NCBI GenBank assembly: GCA_009733575.1
Contig: ML769637.1
Coordinates: forward strand, 35,707 to 99,706
From: Gymnopus androsaceus JB14
Lineage: Eukaryota > Basidiomycota > Agaricomycetes > Agaricales > Omphalotaceae
Direction of reading: 5' to 3'
Length of the DNA stretch: 64,000 nucleotides
Below the pieces are notes generated by a model. It had not been told where the DNA came from. It saw nothing but the letters and a program-made list of their open reading frames with translations, and ran no database searches. Made by a program: the position numbers and the translations under genes. Below, in pieces: positions 10,599 through 20,939 of this stretch; position 1 is the first letter of the stretch, and the number at the start of each line of letters is the position of its first letter.

Positions 10599-11185
10599 GA
10601 TTTTTAAGCAGGACTGTGGCAGATATTTGTACTTGTAATCGTAGTTCCATTTCGAGATTGGTCTGGAGGTAACTTGTTCGAACTCGCGAATGTAGATTTT
10701 CATATGATGAGGATTTCTACCGGCTCGCTGAATGAATAATTACACAAACTCACTGAAGCAATGCCAAGGTTCGGTTTCCGAACCTTTAGAAAAGTGAGCC
10801 TGAGCTTTGGGTGCAGTTCGGGTTTCGAACCGGGTTCACGAGGCTCATGAATAGCCGGCAGCACTACTTCAAAGCGGAGCTTCATTAATATACACGCCGT
10901 GAATAGTCTACTTTGACTTTTAGCATCAGCATTTCGACCTCTCTCTAGAGTAGACCGCATAATCCACTAACTGAACTCGATCTCTTGTGTGAAAAAACTA
11001 CTCTTTACAGCCGTTTATTGTTTAAGAAAGCTTGGGGCTCCGATTCTTAGTGTGGCATCCGAAGGAAGATTCCTACTCGCGACTTGTTTGTAAAATCTCT
11101 TGCTGGGAATCACGATCTCATATTTCCAGCTTTGACCTCTGGAGTCATGCACGTGACTGATTCAGCCTTTCTTTCGCACTTCGAT
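10599..11185. other. Intergenic between decarboxylase and MLH1
   Basis: No gene seen. It contains a palindromic GGTTCGGTTTCCGAACC (10770-10790 region) and a CGGGTTTCGAACCGGG stretch near 10830-10845. The MLH1 promoter must lie here. I see no strong TATA box. Confidence 0.5.
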
Positions 11186-14008
11186 ATGGAACCCGTCTAT
11201 GAACCTCCAGCTCCAGCTCCAATTCGACGTCTTCAAGAATCACTCATAAATCGTATTGCTGCTGGAGAAGTCAGCATAAATTGAATTCAATTACTTTATT
11301 CTCGACAATTGATCTTGGGCTGTTTAGATCATTCATAGACCTGCTTCTGCTCTCAAGGAACTGCTCGAAAACTCTCTCGATGCTGGCGCGACTTCTATCC
11401 GTGTTACAGTGAAGGATGGTGGGCTAAAATACCTGCAAATACAGGACAATGGATGTGGAATCCGGGTGTGTGTAATCTGTTGCGTTTCTTTTTTACATTC
11501 TGACACGCTTCATACAGAAATCGGATCTTCCAATACTTGCTGAACGATTCACAACTTCGAAACTCTCAACTTTCTCTGATCTGTCGCGGTTAACCACCTA
11601 CGGCTTTCGAGGCGAAGCTCTCGCGTCCATCTCCCATGTTGCGCACCTCTCTGTAACCACAAAGACGCGAACTACAACATGTGCTTACAAGTGAGTTGAT
11701 TTGAGAGCCTTTCACAATACTTTTTGTTAAATTGTTGTCGTAGAGCACATTATTCTGATGGGAAGCTTGTTCCAGCTCAGCCTGGTCAGACTGAGGAACC
11801 TAAACCTTGCGCTGGAAACGATGGAACGTCTATCACTGTACGAGCACTGACAAACTCTTGTCTTTTTGTATTGACACTTTTGCTTTCTAGATCGAAAACC
11901 TCTTCTTCAACACCCCGACTCGTCTGGCTGCTTTGCGAAACACTTCGGAAGAGTATTCTCGAATCCTTGACGTGATGAACAAATACGCGATACACAACCC
12001 TAGCGTGGCGTTTACTTGCAAAAAGGCATTACATCTCTTTCTTTTAGTGTCTCTCAGTCTAACGATAGTCATGTAGGCTGGCTCAGCTTCCCCTGATCTC
12101 AGTACTCCATCAGGCTCTTCGACTAAACATGCTATCAAAATAATATACGGCCGTACCATCGAAAAGGACCTACTTGAAACCAGAGTCAAAGAGGACAGTA
12201 AGAAGACAGAGGAATCCTGGAGCGCGGATATCCATTTTACGAATGCGAATTATCAAGCGAAAAAGATGATGTTTTTGCTGTTTATCAACTGTACGTTGTT
12301 GTCTGCTCTATTTTCTATTTTCATTTTTGAATGCTTTAGCTTATGTGGAGTTTGGTAGCTCGATTAGTGGAGTCTCAGCGCATCAAACGTGCTTTGGAAA
12401 ACGTTTATACTGGCATATTACCCAAGGGCGCATCTCCTTTCATTTATCTGAGGTCAGTATCTGTGCCCACTGCAAATTCTTTCCTCACGCATGACCTACG
12501 GTTATAGTCTCAAGATAGATCCGCGCTCAGTAGATGTCAATGTGCATCCGACGAAGAAGGAAGTCCATTTTCTCAACGAAGAAGAGATCACGACTCGAAT
12601 ATGTGATGTTGTTCAAGAAAAGATAGCAGAGAAAAGTCATTCGCGGGTGTTCGAGTACCAGGTAAGTCAGGATTTGCTTTCCATATACCATCTTCTGACT
12701 CTGAGCAATGTTTAGACTTTGCTGACGGGCGGGATCGTCGAGTCCTCCGGTCAAAAGAGTGACAAGAAACGCAAAGACGCTCCAGCCGAAATTCACTCTG
12801 CCGACAAAGGAGATCAAGAGGAAGGGGCTGCCTCTGGATCTGGACGAAGAAAGTGTACTCACATAATAAAGTCCGAACGTCCTTGCACGATCGTACACTA
12901 GACTCGATGTTCCCTGTTGTGAATCCCAGCCAAATCGGAGACTCGTCGGCCGATCCCAATCTGTCGCAATCATTTTCTCGGTATAGAGAAGTGAAAGAAT
13001 CAGAGTGTTTTTTGACATCGGTGATTGGTTTGCGCAAAAGGCTGGAGAAGGGGAAACATAAGTGTGAGTGTTTTTTCCTTCCGTTGACGTTGCGAAGGCT
13101 CAAACTGATTGTTTACAATAGTGCTTACTGAGATCTTGGAAAAACATATCTTTGTCGGTATCGTCGATATGGACCTTTGTCTATCCTTAGTACAATACTC
13201 GACCAAGCTATATCTTGTCAATCATGGTGCTTTGGCGTAAGGGACTTTCGTCGCTAATGATTCTGACTTCTATGCTTATCGCGCGCCTTAGGGAAGAACT
13301 GTTTTATCAGCTCGGTCTTCGCCAATTTGGAGATTTCAGTCGATTGAAGTTGGAACCTTCTCCGTCATTGCATGACTTGATCGGGATTGCAGTGGATGAA
13401 GAGGAGATATCTGAAGAAACGACGTTGTCTAAATCCGAGATTGTTGACGTGCGTGCTATTATTTCATCCTCTCTTGCTTCCAGATGTTCATTTGTGCTTG
13501 TAGCGTATTGTTAAGCTACTTCGTGAAGGCCCACGTCGATCAATGCTTGCCGAATACTTTTCGCTCAAGATCTCAGAAGACGGGCTTGTCCAGAGTCTAC
13601 CATTGCTACTCCGAGATTACACCCCGAACCTGGATAAACTGCCGTTGTTCTTGATGCGCCTTGGAACGCAGGTCAGTTTGAGCCATTCTTTTATCTGCAT
13701 GCTTCGAATAGTGAATCATAATCTAGGTGAATTGGGCATCCGAAACCGAATGTTTCGAAACATTCCTCCGTGAACTAGCGTATTTTTACGTTCCTGGACC
13801 GATGCTCGATGCTCAAGCTTCTGTTGACTTGGAGCAGGAGAAAGAGGAGGAAGAGACCGCTGGAGCGAGGGCAGAAAGGTGGCAGATTCAGCATATACTG
13901 TTCCCTGCGATGCGGCGATACCTTGCTGCACCAAAATCCCTGCTAGACGTCGACGTAGTTCAGGTTGCTAGTTTACCAGATTTGTACAAGGTTTTCGAGC
14001 GATGTTAA
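11186..14008 (+). CDS. MLH1: DNA mismatch repair protein MLH1
   Basis: A multi-exon gene for the nuclear MutL homologue that pairs with PMS1/PMS2 in mismatch repair and meiotic crossover. The N-terminal GHKL ATPase motifs are clear: [23 protein letters not shown] (motif I Asn), IQDNGCGI (motif II) and [13 protein letters not shown] (motif III). Then come [23 protein letters not shown], the [16 protein letters not shown] linker, the C-terminal dimerisation domain ([18 protein letters not shown]), and the invariant C-terminus VFERC. The start MEPVYEPP fits the family; an upstream ATG at 11084 is in frame but the extra segment is not conserved. Exon 1 is 11186-11269 and exon 2 starts at 11328; about ten introns follow. 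The frame breaks once in the linker near 12848-12853 (GAAGAAAGTG), where one more A would restore it. That is probably an assembly error. Confidence 0.93.
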
Positions 14009-14528
14009 TACATGTGTAGAGCAATACAGTTGGGACATGGTCCAGTCGCGTAATATAGGTCCTGATATGGAGGAGAGGATATCGACATCTTTGCTTCACA
14101 TTCGCACAAAGTAATGTAGAGACGAGGTGGCTAGCGAGGCCGGATGAAGCCATTGTGACTGAGAATTGGAAGATATCTTAATTTAATAACGGTACGGCTC
14201 ATTAGAGGGGGAAATCCTTAGCAGGGAGATACCCTGGAGAACTACCTTCTAACTTTCATGGCGATATGGCCAATGCTTACCTAGCAGTAGCTGGGCAGAT
14301 GTTCAGACTCTTCAGAGACAGCGCGAAGCAAGGGATACACTTAGGCAACCTATGTTTTTGCACTAGTTTTGTATAATATCATACGGAGGAGTGTGGAAAT
14401 GTGAATGGACTGACCAAAGCATTGAACCTGTTTGCCCTCGATCTGAATACCTCGGTATAGGTGTCCTCGGGCCTCAGTTCATGGTTTTGAAACGAAACGA
14501 AGGGATGACTTCCGACGGCCTTTGGGCT
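14009..14528. other. Intergenic between MLH1 and hydrophobin (convergent)
   Basis: The two genes point at each other, so this holds both terminators. I see no gene: the 60-codon plus-strand frame at 14391 has no recognisable features. Confidence 0.5.
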
Positions 14529-14947
14529 TCAGACCGGTTTACAATAAGTAGAGGGCGATGGTGGGGTCTGTAAAAAATCAGCAAATCGCAGATCATATTC
14601 CATTTCAATCGACTTACCGTAATTGATGTCTATACAGCAGACGGCCTGGTTACTGCCACTAAGCGGACATAATGTTAAAAACGAATTTCTGAGTTTCTGA
14701 AAAACATTTACCAGTTGGGCCCGCTCAAACTTGAAGGGCCGCATTCCAGACAAACTTTAGTGTCACCGGGGATGCCAAAGATGCGAAAATTCTCCAATAT
14801 TATCTGGACGGTGTCGCTGGACGTAGTCTCGACCGTATTGCAGCACTGGATAGGAGGAGTGCTGCAGCTATCTTGGTGACGAGCGGGGCTGGTGGCGGTC
14901 ATGAGAGCAGCTAGAGCGAGAAAGACGAAAGCAACTATAAACTGCAT
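14529..14947 (-). CDS. Class I hydrophobin
   Basis: A small secreted amphipathic protein that coats hyphae and spores. The start MQFIVAFVFLALAALMTATS is a signal peptide. Then the cysteine pattern follows: C-x6-CC (CSTPPIQCC), a long loop, VCLEC, and after a spliced intron (donor after AACTG, acceptor CTTAG) C-x6-CC (CGSNQAVCC). A second intron (GTAAGT ... TTACAG) gives IDINYDPTIALYLL and a stop at 14539-14541, without the eighth cysteine. The neighbouring frame ends TYCKPV (stop 14529-14531) and does contain a Cys. The C-terminus is therefore unresolved: a one-base indel, an unusual splice, or a real loss. A TATA box lies about 60 bp upstream. Confidence 0.85.
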
Positions 14948-15000
14948 GTTTCGAGTATTAATTGTTCCAGTGAGGATCCTTCTGCTGTTTTAGCTGAATC

Positions 15001-15007
15001 TTTTATA
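15001..15007 (-). promoter_or_regulatory. TATA box of the hydrophobin gene
   Basis: Minus strand GGGTATAAAAGATTC, about 55-60 bp before the start codon at 14947. Confidence 0.65.
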
Positions 15008-15013
15008 CCCCTT

Positions 15014-15840
15014 GAATCCAGCCTAGTAATTGATTACCATGTACTAATGGCTCTGACAGTAACCGCTAGTAACCTTGTAGTAACCGAGACTTGTTTGCTC
15101 TATCAATGTAGATTGATATTTCTTTCCTTTGATGGACAAACTAAGGAGAGCATGAAGAACGGAGAAGGCATAATACTCGCTACTTGTGCCCATGTCTAAA
15201 AAATGACAGCAGACTAAAATTCACATGATTTTAGGCAATTCACAGAGCTTACATGTCATTCTGCAACAGAACAGAGCATCTCTTTCATCAAAATAATGTT
15301 ATGAATGGTGTAAAACTTTCTATATTTTGTCTCTCAAAAATCCAAACTGGTATGGTAGCTCCTGTAACAATCCTGTATGTGGTATACAGTTGTATCAAGC
15401 CTTTAATGGCCAAAATGCCGGATCTTTAGAAAAATGATTTACCTTACTGCATTTACAGCTAACTAAATGTGCACATATCTTTTGAAAGTACTGTAGATAC
15501 CTAAACATGACTAATACATGCTCTTTTTGTACTCAGAAAGTAATGCTGGAACACTTTCACACACTCCTGGAGAATACAGATAGTGAAGATCAAGCCTCCC
15601 TCTACACAAGAAACCTTTCTTGTGTGTTAATATTGCTCAATTATACTTCATTGTAAGGTGCACAGATAATGTCTGCAAGAAAATCTATTCCATGCTAATA
15701 TTTTCTGATACCTGTATTTATGACTGTAATGGGCAAAACAGGATGGCAAATTACGGTCCCTAAAAACTCAGATGGTACGGTTACGGTTCAGTTATGACTG
15801 TCCCATCTAGTACTGTGTAGTACAGTTACAGTGGCATGCC
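15014..15840. other. Spacer at the edge of the CpG-poor compartment
   Basis: No gene seen. CpG becomes rare from about 15.2 kb onward, which marks entry into the repeat compartment. Confidence 0.5.
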
Positions 15841-16429
15841 CTAATGTTCTTTTCCCAGGACTTGCTCCAATAATTTGAGCAGAAGCTTCTCCAACTCAAA
15901 TGCATCATTGTATCTTCCCAGATTTCTATACACAATTCCCAGCTTCCCCCTATAATTCAGTGTATCTGGATGGTGTTTTCCCTGAATCATTTCTGAATAT
16001 TGGACCAATACCTCCACCAGCTCCAATTCCTTCACATAATCTCCACTGAGTGGCCACAACTTATGAAAAGCTTCCCAGATAAATACTTCATTGAAATCCA
16101 AAGCATTCACAGATTGACAGTGTTGTTTGCATCAGCGAAACCTGTATTTTCGCTGGAGAAACCCCATTCATTTGAGACATCTCTGGAGCAAGGTACCCTA
16201 TTCCAGAGACCTCTGGAGATCTCTGGAGAAAATTGACAGTTTTTTTGACAGCTGTCAAGCTCCAGAGATCTCTGGAGACCTCCAGCGAAAATACAGGTTT
16301 TGCTGATGTGGAGTACAAATAGCATTTCATCTTTGGTTATTCCTTGCACTAATACTGCAAGAAATGCTGCTATAATATCTTCCTGATGCTCTATTCCATC
16401 AAAAGCCCATTGATGTACAAAAGGATGTA
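15841..16429 (-). pseudogene. TPR-domain (STAND/kinesin light chain-like) gene fragment
   Basis: Read on the minus strand, the piece beyond the MITE (16309-16429) encodes VHQWAFDGIEHQEDIIAAF and VQGITKDEMLF. The piece before it (16110-15841) encodes NALDFNEVFIWEAFHKLWPL, ELVEVLVQYSEMIQGKHHPDTL, NYRGKLGIVYRNLGRYNDAFELEKLLLKLLEQVLGKEH and then a stop. This is the TPR_10/TPR_12 signature found at the C-terminus of fungal NB-ARC/NACHT-TPR receptors. The fragment is cut at both ends: a stop directly after LGKEH, and a second repeat copy starting at 16430. No ATPase domain is nearby, so it is a relic. Confidence 0.75.
16130..16308. mobile_element. 179-bp MITE with 29-bp TIRs inside the TPR relic
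   Basis: The left end CATCAGCGAAACCTGTATTT (continuing TCGCTGGAG) matches the reverse complement of the right end with one mismatch in 29 bp. That mismatch is a CG/CA pair. The interior is made of TCTGGAGA words. It shares its outermost bases with the CATCAGCAAAACC family. Confidence 0.88.
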
Positions 16430-16700
16430 CATCAGCTAAACCTAGGTGTTTGCCACAGCAATCTATAGCAGTCCATAGAAATCATAGAAGCCATAGCACT
16501 GTACAGAGCTATACAGTGCTATGAGGTCCTATGAGATGCTGTGAGATGCTGTAGGTATTGCCAATGGACCTGACAGCTGTCAACAGATACAGTCAGGGTC
16601 CACTGTTGAACTTTGGGCCCTATAAAATCAGTATGTCACTGCATTGCCTCGACTTCACATTCAGCTTCTTCCCCCTACTGTCTCTGCATTGAATTCTAGC
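16430..16700 (+). repeat. CATCAGCAAAACC-family copy, TATA-bearing type
   Basis: It starts CATCAGCTAAACCTAGGTG, continues with CATAG repeats and a CACTGTACAGAGC foldback, then GATGCTGTAGGTATTG, TGACAGCTGTCAAC and GGGCCCTATAAAATC. The last segments recur in the copy at 58572. The right border is uncertain. Confidence 0.7.
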
Positions 16701-16779
16701 TAACCTTTTAGTTTTCAATTTACAGTAAGTCCAATAATGATATCCTATGTGTCCAAGTCTGATTAGAGTATAACAGTTG

Positions 16780-17144
16780 TATTAGAGTTACGTTCCTAAA
16801 TAGGAAGTAGCAGCAGTAAGTCCACACAGGACTTAGTAGTAACGATCACACAGATCGATGGGGGACAACGGTGTTATTACAGGGTATGCTACCTAGGCTT
16901 ATATACAGTCCTATGTACAAACAATATATATCGGGCAAGTGGCTACTGCATGAATATGTGTGGCTACTGTCCATACGGTAAAGTGGGTACTGCGAGATAG
17001 TAAGTGGATACGGTGAGAGACTGAGTGGAGTCTGCGAGACAATAATAGTGGAGTGCATGGGATGGTGATACAAACAAGTGGAGACTACAAGAAAGCGTTC
17101 CATGTATAGTTCAATAGAATATATTTACCTTTGATATTCCAACA
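16780..17144 (-). repeat. 3' LTR of the copia element
   Basis: It differs from the other LTR at 12 bases: ten fall at nine CpG sites and two lie at the very edge (CCAACA against ATAACA). The plus-strand CTCCCCTTCAA at 17145-17155 is the complement of a polypurine tract (TTGAAGGGGAG), as expected directly before a 3' LTR. Confidence 0.93.
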
Positions 17145-17151
17145 CTCCCCT

Positions 17152-19034
17152 TCAAACCTTTGCTAATCCCATGGATGCTGCGAAGTGTTTGGCTTTCATC
17201 GAAGGTAAGGCTTTGGTGAAGATGTCTGCCGTCATGTTTTCGGTAGGGCAGTATGTAAGACGAATTTTACCTTCCTCGATGACATAGCGGATGAAGTGGT
17301 ATCGGATATCGATGTGTTTGGTCCTGGCATGAAAACGATCATCCTTTGCCAATGCGATGGCGGACTGATTGTCTGACTTGATAGGGATCGCATGAGTAAT
17401 TGGACCAAAGATTTCCGATAAAAGATTCCTAAGCCAGATCGCTTCCTTTGCCGCATGGGTCAAAGCGATATACTCGGCTTCCATGGTGGATAAAGAAATG
17501 GTATCCTGTTGTTTCGACAACCAAGATACTGCTCCGCCATTCAACATAAAAAACTTACCCGAAAATAGCATGTTGATCCTCTTGGGACATACCATCCGCA
17601 TCTGTATAGCCTTGGACTGTCTCCTGGTTGCTCATACTGAGCCAAAAGTCTCGAGTGTATTTGAGATAGGCGTAGACACGGCGTACACCATTTCAATGAG
17701 TGATGCCGGGGTTTTGTGAAAAGCGAGCAAGGATAGAGACTGCATACGTGATGTCAGGTCTCGTAGTGACGGATAAATACTGGAGAGCGCCAAGGGCCTC
17801 TCTGTAGGGTTTGTCGCGCATGAAAGCGATATCCTCGACCGTTTTGGGTGATTGGTCTTTGGTGAGGTGGATGTGGGGATCAAAGGGAATAGAGAGTGGC
17901 TTTATATCCGAGAATCCATAGCGAGAGAGTATGGCGTCAATGTATGACCGCTGGGATAGGTGAATCGTCCTATTATGGAGAGATCTTCGGATCTCGATCC
18001 CAAGTAGCCAATGGATTTCTCTGGAATCAACAACTTCGATTATAGCCCCAATATCTTTCTTTAGTTTCTCCATGATGGCCAGGGTTTCGGTAACCAATGT
18101 CATGTCGTCAACATGTATGAAAATAATGGTGAAGGGATTAGTGCGATAGAAAACAGCGTGATCAAAATCAGACCGTTTAAACCCCAGTTGGGTCATGATT
18201 TCCCTGAATCGCATGTACCATTGTCAACCGGCTTGTTTAAGTCCGTAAAGTGCGAGTTTAAGCCATAAAGTTTGACCTGGTTTTACCCCTATATCAATGC
18301 CTGGGAGGTGCCTTCATAAAAATGCGCTCGTTGTCATCCAATTTCCCGTAAAGATAAGCTGATTTCACGTCCATTTGGTGAATAATCATGCTCTTCTCAG
18401 CTCCAATGCTGAGTATAGCACAGGCTGATGCAAGTTTCGCGACAGATGCGAATGTTTCGTCTGGGAAGTAGTCAACATCTGGGATCTGATTAAATCCACG
18501 TACAACAAGACGAGCTTGGTGTCCTGTAATGTGACCTCGTTCATCCTTCTTGATCCGATAGACCCATTTGGATGTGAGAATATTGGCATCTGGAGGTGGA
18601 GTGACAATTGTATAGGTTCCATGCTCCTGGAGTCTGGAGATTTTGTCCTTCATGGCATTGTACCATTTTGGAGCTGTCAGGTCGTTGCATAGCTTCTGCA
18701 ACAGATAAAGGATCAGATTCGATTTCTGATGTTACCTGACCTAGAGATGCGGTAAGATGTTGCAACTCATCACTTCCTTCTCCAAGTCCTTCAATGACAT
18801 CCCTGATCTTCTTGGTGGGTCGTCTGATTTGTTTTCCAGATACTTTGTCTGGTGCAATTGGTTCGGTGATTTCTTCTGGAACTGGTATGACAGGCTGTTC
18901 CAACTCGGTGACCGATGTTTCTAAATTTCCCAAATTTCCATCCTCCCCTTCAACGGGTTGGATTTGCCTGTCAGAGAAAACTACGTTCCTCTCTGTTGTG
19001 ACAGTGTGACATGTTGGCCAGTAGATGTAGTGAC
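17152..19034 (-). pseudogene. Copia RT and RNase H, interrupted by stops
   Basis: From the integrase side: TTERNVVFSDRQ, a linker, the RVT_2 start SKWVYRIKKDERGHI and QMDVKSAYLYGKLDD, LALYGLKQAG with a TGA stop at 18224-18226 before QWY, the HVDDMTLV active site (both Asp kept), PYREALGALQYLSVTTRPDITYAV, then RNase H with AVSWLSKQQDTISLSTMEAEYIAL and the final TENMTADIFTKALPSMKAKHF. At least three frame interruptions make it inactive. Confidence 0.92.
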
Positions 19035-19039
19035 CATTT

Positions 19040-19513
19040 TGTCAAAGAAGGTCGGTCAAAGTGGGTCTTACCAACTTATGAGTCCCGCTCGGGGATACAT
19101 GGTCCGAGCTCAATACCAAACTCGTTTCATTCTTTCATTTGTTTCCTTACTTACTCTTCCATTTAATAGACATTCCAACAGTTGTTCAGGTATCCTTACA
19201 ACACATCCACTCTTTGATATGTTTCTATGTTATCTTCAATACTCATTACTTACTGGCTCCATGATTGGTAGTTATACCAGTTTACTTAAAACAGACTTTT
19301 CGTCGAGACTTACCCTCAGTCGTTTGACACCTTTCTGCGTGTCATCTCTGAGGGTAAGCTCATTCTCTCCTTATTACCTGATTCATCGAAGCTTATAGTT
19401 TCTCTATTACAGTCTTTACTTACTTCGATTAACAGGTACTTATCTTTCAATATAGAGTTGTTTGACACCTTTCTGCGTGTCATCTCTGAGGTCTTTACTT
19501 ACTTCGATTAACA
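19040..19513 (-). mobile_element. Solo LTR nested in the copia element
   Basis: On the minus strand it runs TGTTAATCGAAG ... CTTTGACA (TG...CA) and is flanked by the 5-bp duplication AAATG (plus CATTT at 19035-19039 and 19514-19518). Removing it and one duplication restores the copia frame GLEPESN-GHYIYWP. It contains a 79-bp internal tandem duplication (GTCTTTACTTACTTCGATTA at 19412 and 19491). It is not related to the copia or Ty3 LTRs here. Confidence 0.92.
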
Positions 19514-20818
19514 CATTTGATTCAGGTTCGAGTCCCATCCAGTGTCCTTCCTGAGCTTGTGGTTCCAATTTGCCAGGTTCCTTCTCTCGTTTAACGTAAA
19601 CGATACTGCCGAAGATGCAAAGATTAGTAATGTCCAGTTTAATACCAAACTGTTTCTTGTATGGAGTGGCCATTCCAATGGCTTTCTTTGGTGTCCTGTT
19701 CCAAACATATACCGCATATTTCATCATGAATCCCCAAAGCCATTTCAGGAGTCCTGATGAGATCAAAAGACTTCGAACTGCATTAGCAACGTTCAATGTG
19801 CGCGTTCCGCTATACCATTGTGTTCCAGGGTGTCGTGTACAGTGAGGCGTCATCGTGTCCCAATACGTTCCAGATATGCCGTGAATTCGTTACTGAGAAA
19901 TTCTCCTCCTCAATCAGAGTGGAGAACTTTAACAGTTGTGCCGTATTGAGTTTGGAGACCTGTTTGGAGAACCACGTACTGGGCGAATGACTCGTCCTTC
20001 GACTTCATTTGGGGTTCCTCCAACCAATCAGTTGCTTCGTCAACTAAAGTCAGCGTGTAAGTGCAATGGTTTACCGTCCTGACTTGTGATGGTCCCCACA
20101 TGTCCATGTGGAAGACGTCTCCAAAATTCTCCGCACGTGGAGATGATTGCACCTGAGTGATAGGATATCTGGATGCTTTCCCAAGCATACAAGCTTGGCA
20201 TTCTGGTTCGTCCATTTGCTTCGGGTCCAATCCAATTCCATGAACCTGGTTGTCTTGGAACATATGCTTCACGTAAGCATAATTGAGGTGACCTAAGATG
20301 CAGTGTGCCTCGTAAAGAGATACCAATCTGCCGATCTTAGTAGAATAAGCATGTTCCCGCAATGGGATCTGGTATAGTCCGTTAGTCTTTGGGATAACTC
20401 CCACGAGTTTCCCCTGGCAATCTCTGATTGTCATTTTACCATTTGCGGTATGGATGGCGTAACCATCATCATCGAGTTTTCCCAGTGATACGAGTGTGTT
20501 GGGAGTGTCTGGACATAGAAGGGTGTTGGGGAGCTTTAACATTCTTATTTCTTGTTCAAATGTTGGAAGTCCCAGATGGAGTGTGCCGGAGATGTTTGCT
20601 GTGAAGGTTTCTGCGTTAGTGGCCTGGATGACTCGTCTTGGAATCTCCCGTTGATTCCTGAGTTTGTTGGTGAGTGGCGTCATGTGGGTAGAGCATCCGG
20701 AGTCAAAAAGAATTGCTCCGTAACTGTGGGCTGCAGTGTAAGCGTCGATGTATACTTCTTCCTCCTCTTCATTGTTAAGAGTAAGAGGTGGCGGACTGTC
20801 GACTTTGATGTTTTGCAC
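19514..20818 (-). pseudogene. Copia protease and integrase
   Basis: The protease motif is ILFDSGCSTHMTPL, followed by the pre-integrase zinc finger (YEAHCILGHLNYAYVKHM ... CQACMLGKA) and the integrase core from FGDVFHMDMWGP through YGTTVKVLHSD. A TGA at 19910-19912 stops the frame just before GGEFLSNEFTAYL. Further on are EHNGIAE, LLKWLWGFMMKYAVYVWNRT and LCIFGSIVYVKREKEPGK. The DSG of the protease and the integrase HH-CC finger are intact. Confidence 0.92.
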
Positions 20819-20939
20819 TATATCAGAATTGTATTTCTGACATCTATCAATGCTTGGCGATGAAAGAGCTAATTTGAATTTATCAGCTATTTCGGAAAAT
20901 CAAAAACAAGATTCCCATGCTTAGCGGGAATTTTGATTG

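Noticed and set aside
10700..10960. Possible tRNA-derived SINE: minus strand GGTTCGAAACCC resembles a Pol III B box
   Set aside because: No A box at a proper distance, no cloverleaf and no tail; a palindromic GC-rich patch explains it as well.
10305..13221. Long minus-strand frames across the decarboxylase and MLH1
   Set aside because: They are antisense to well-conserved exons and span their introns.
14391..14573. Plus-strand 60-residue frame between MLH1 and hydrophobin
   Set aside because: No similarity or promoter; partly overlaps the hydrophobin 3' end.
16846..17103. Minus-strand 85-residue frame, repeated at 22649-22897
   Set aside because: Both are inside the copia LTRs, so this is a non-coding repeat.
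19520..19545. GGTTCGAGTCCCATCC looks like a tRNA T-arm
   Set aside because: It lies in the copia integrase coding frame (GLEPES) and has no other tRNA parts.
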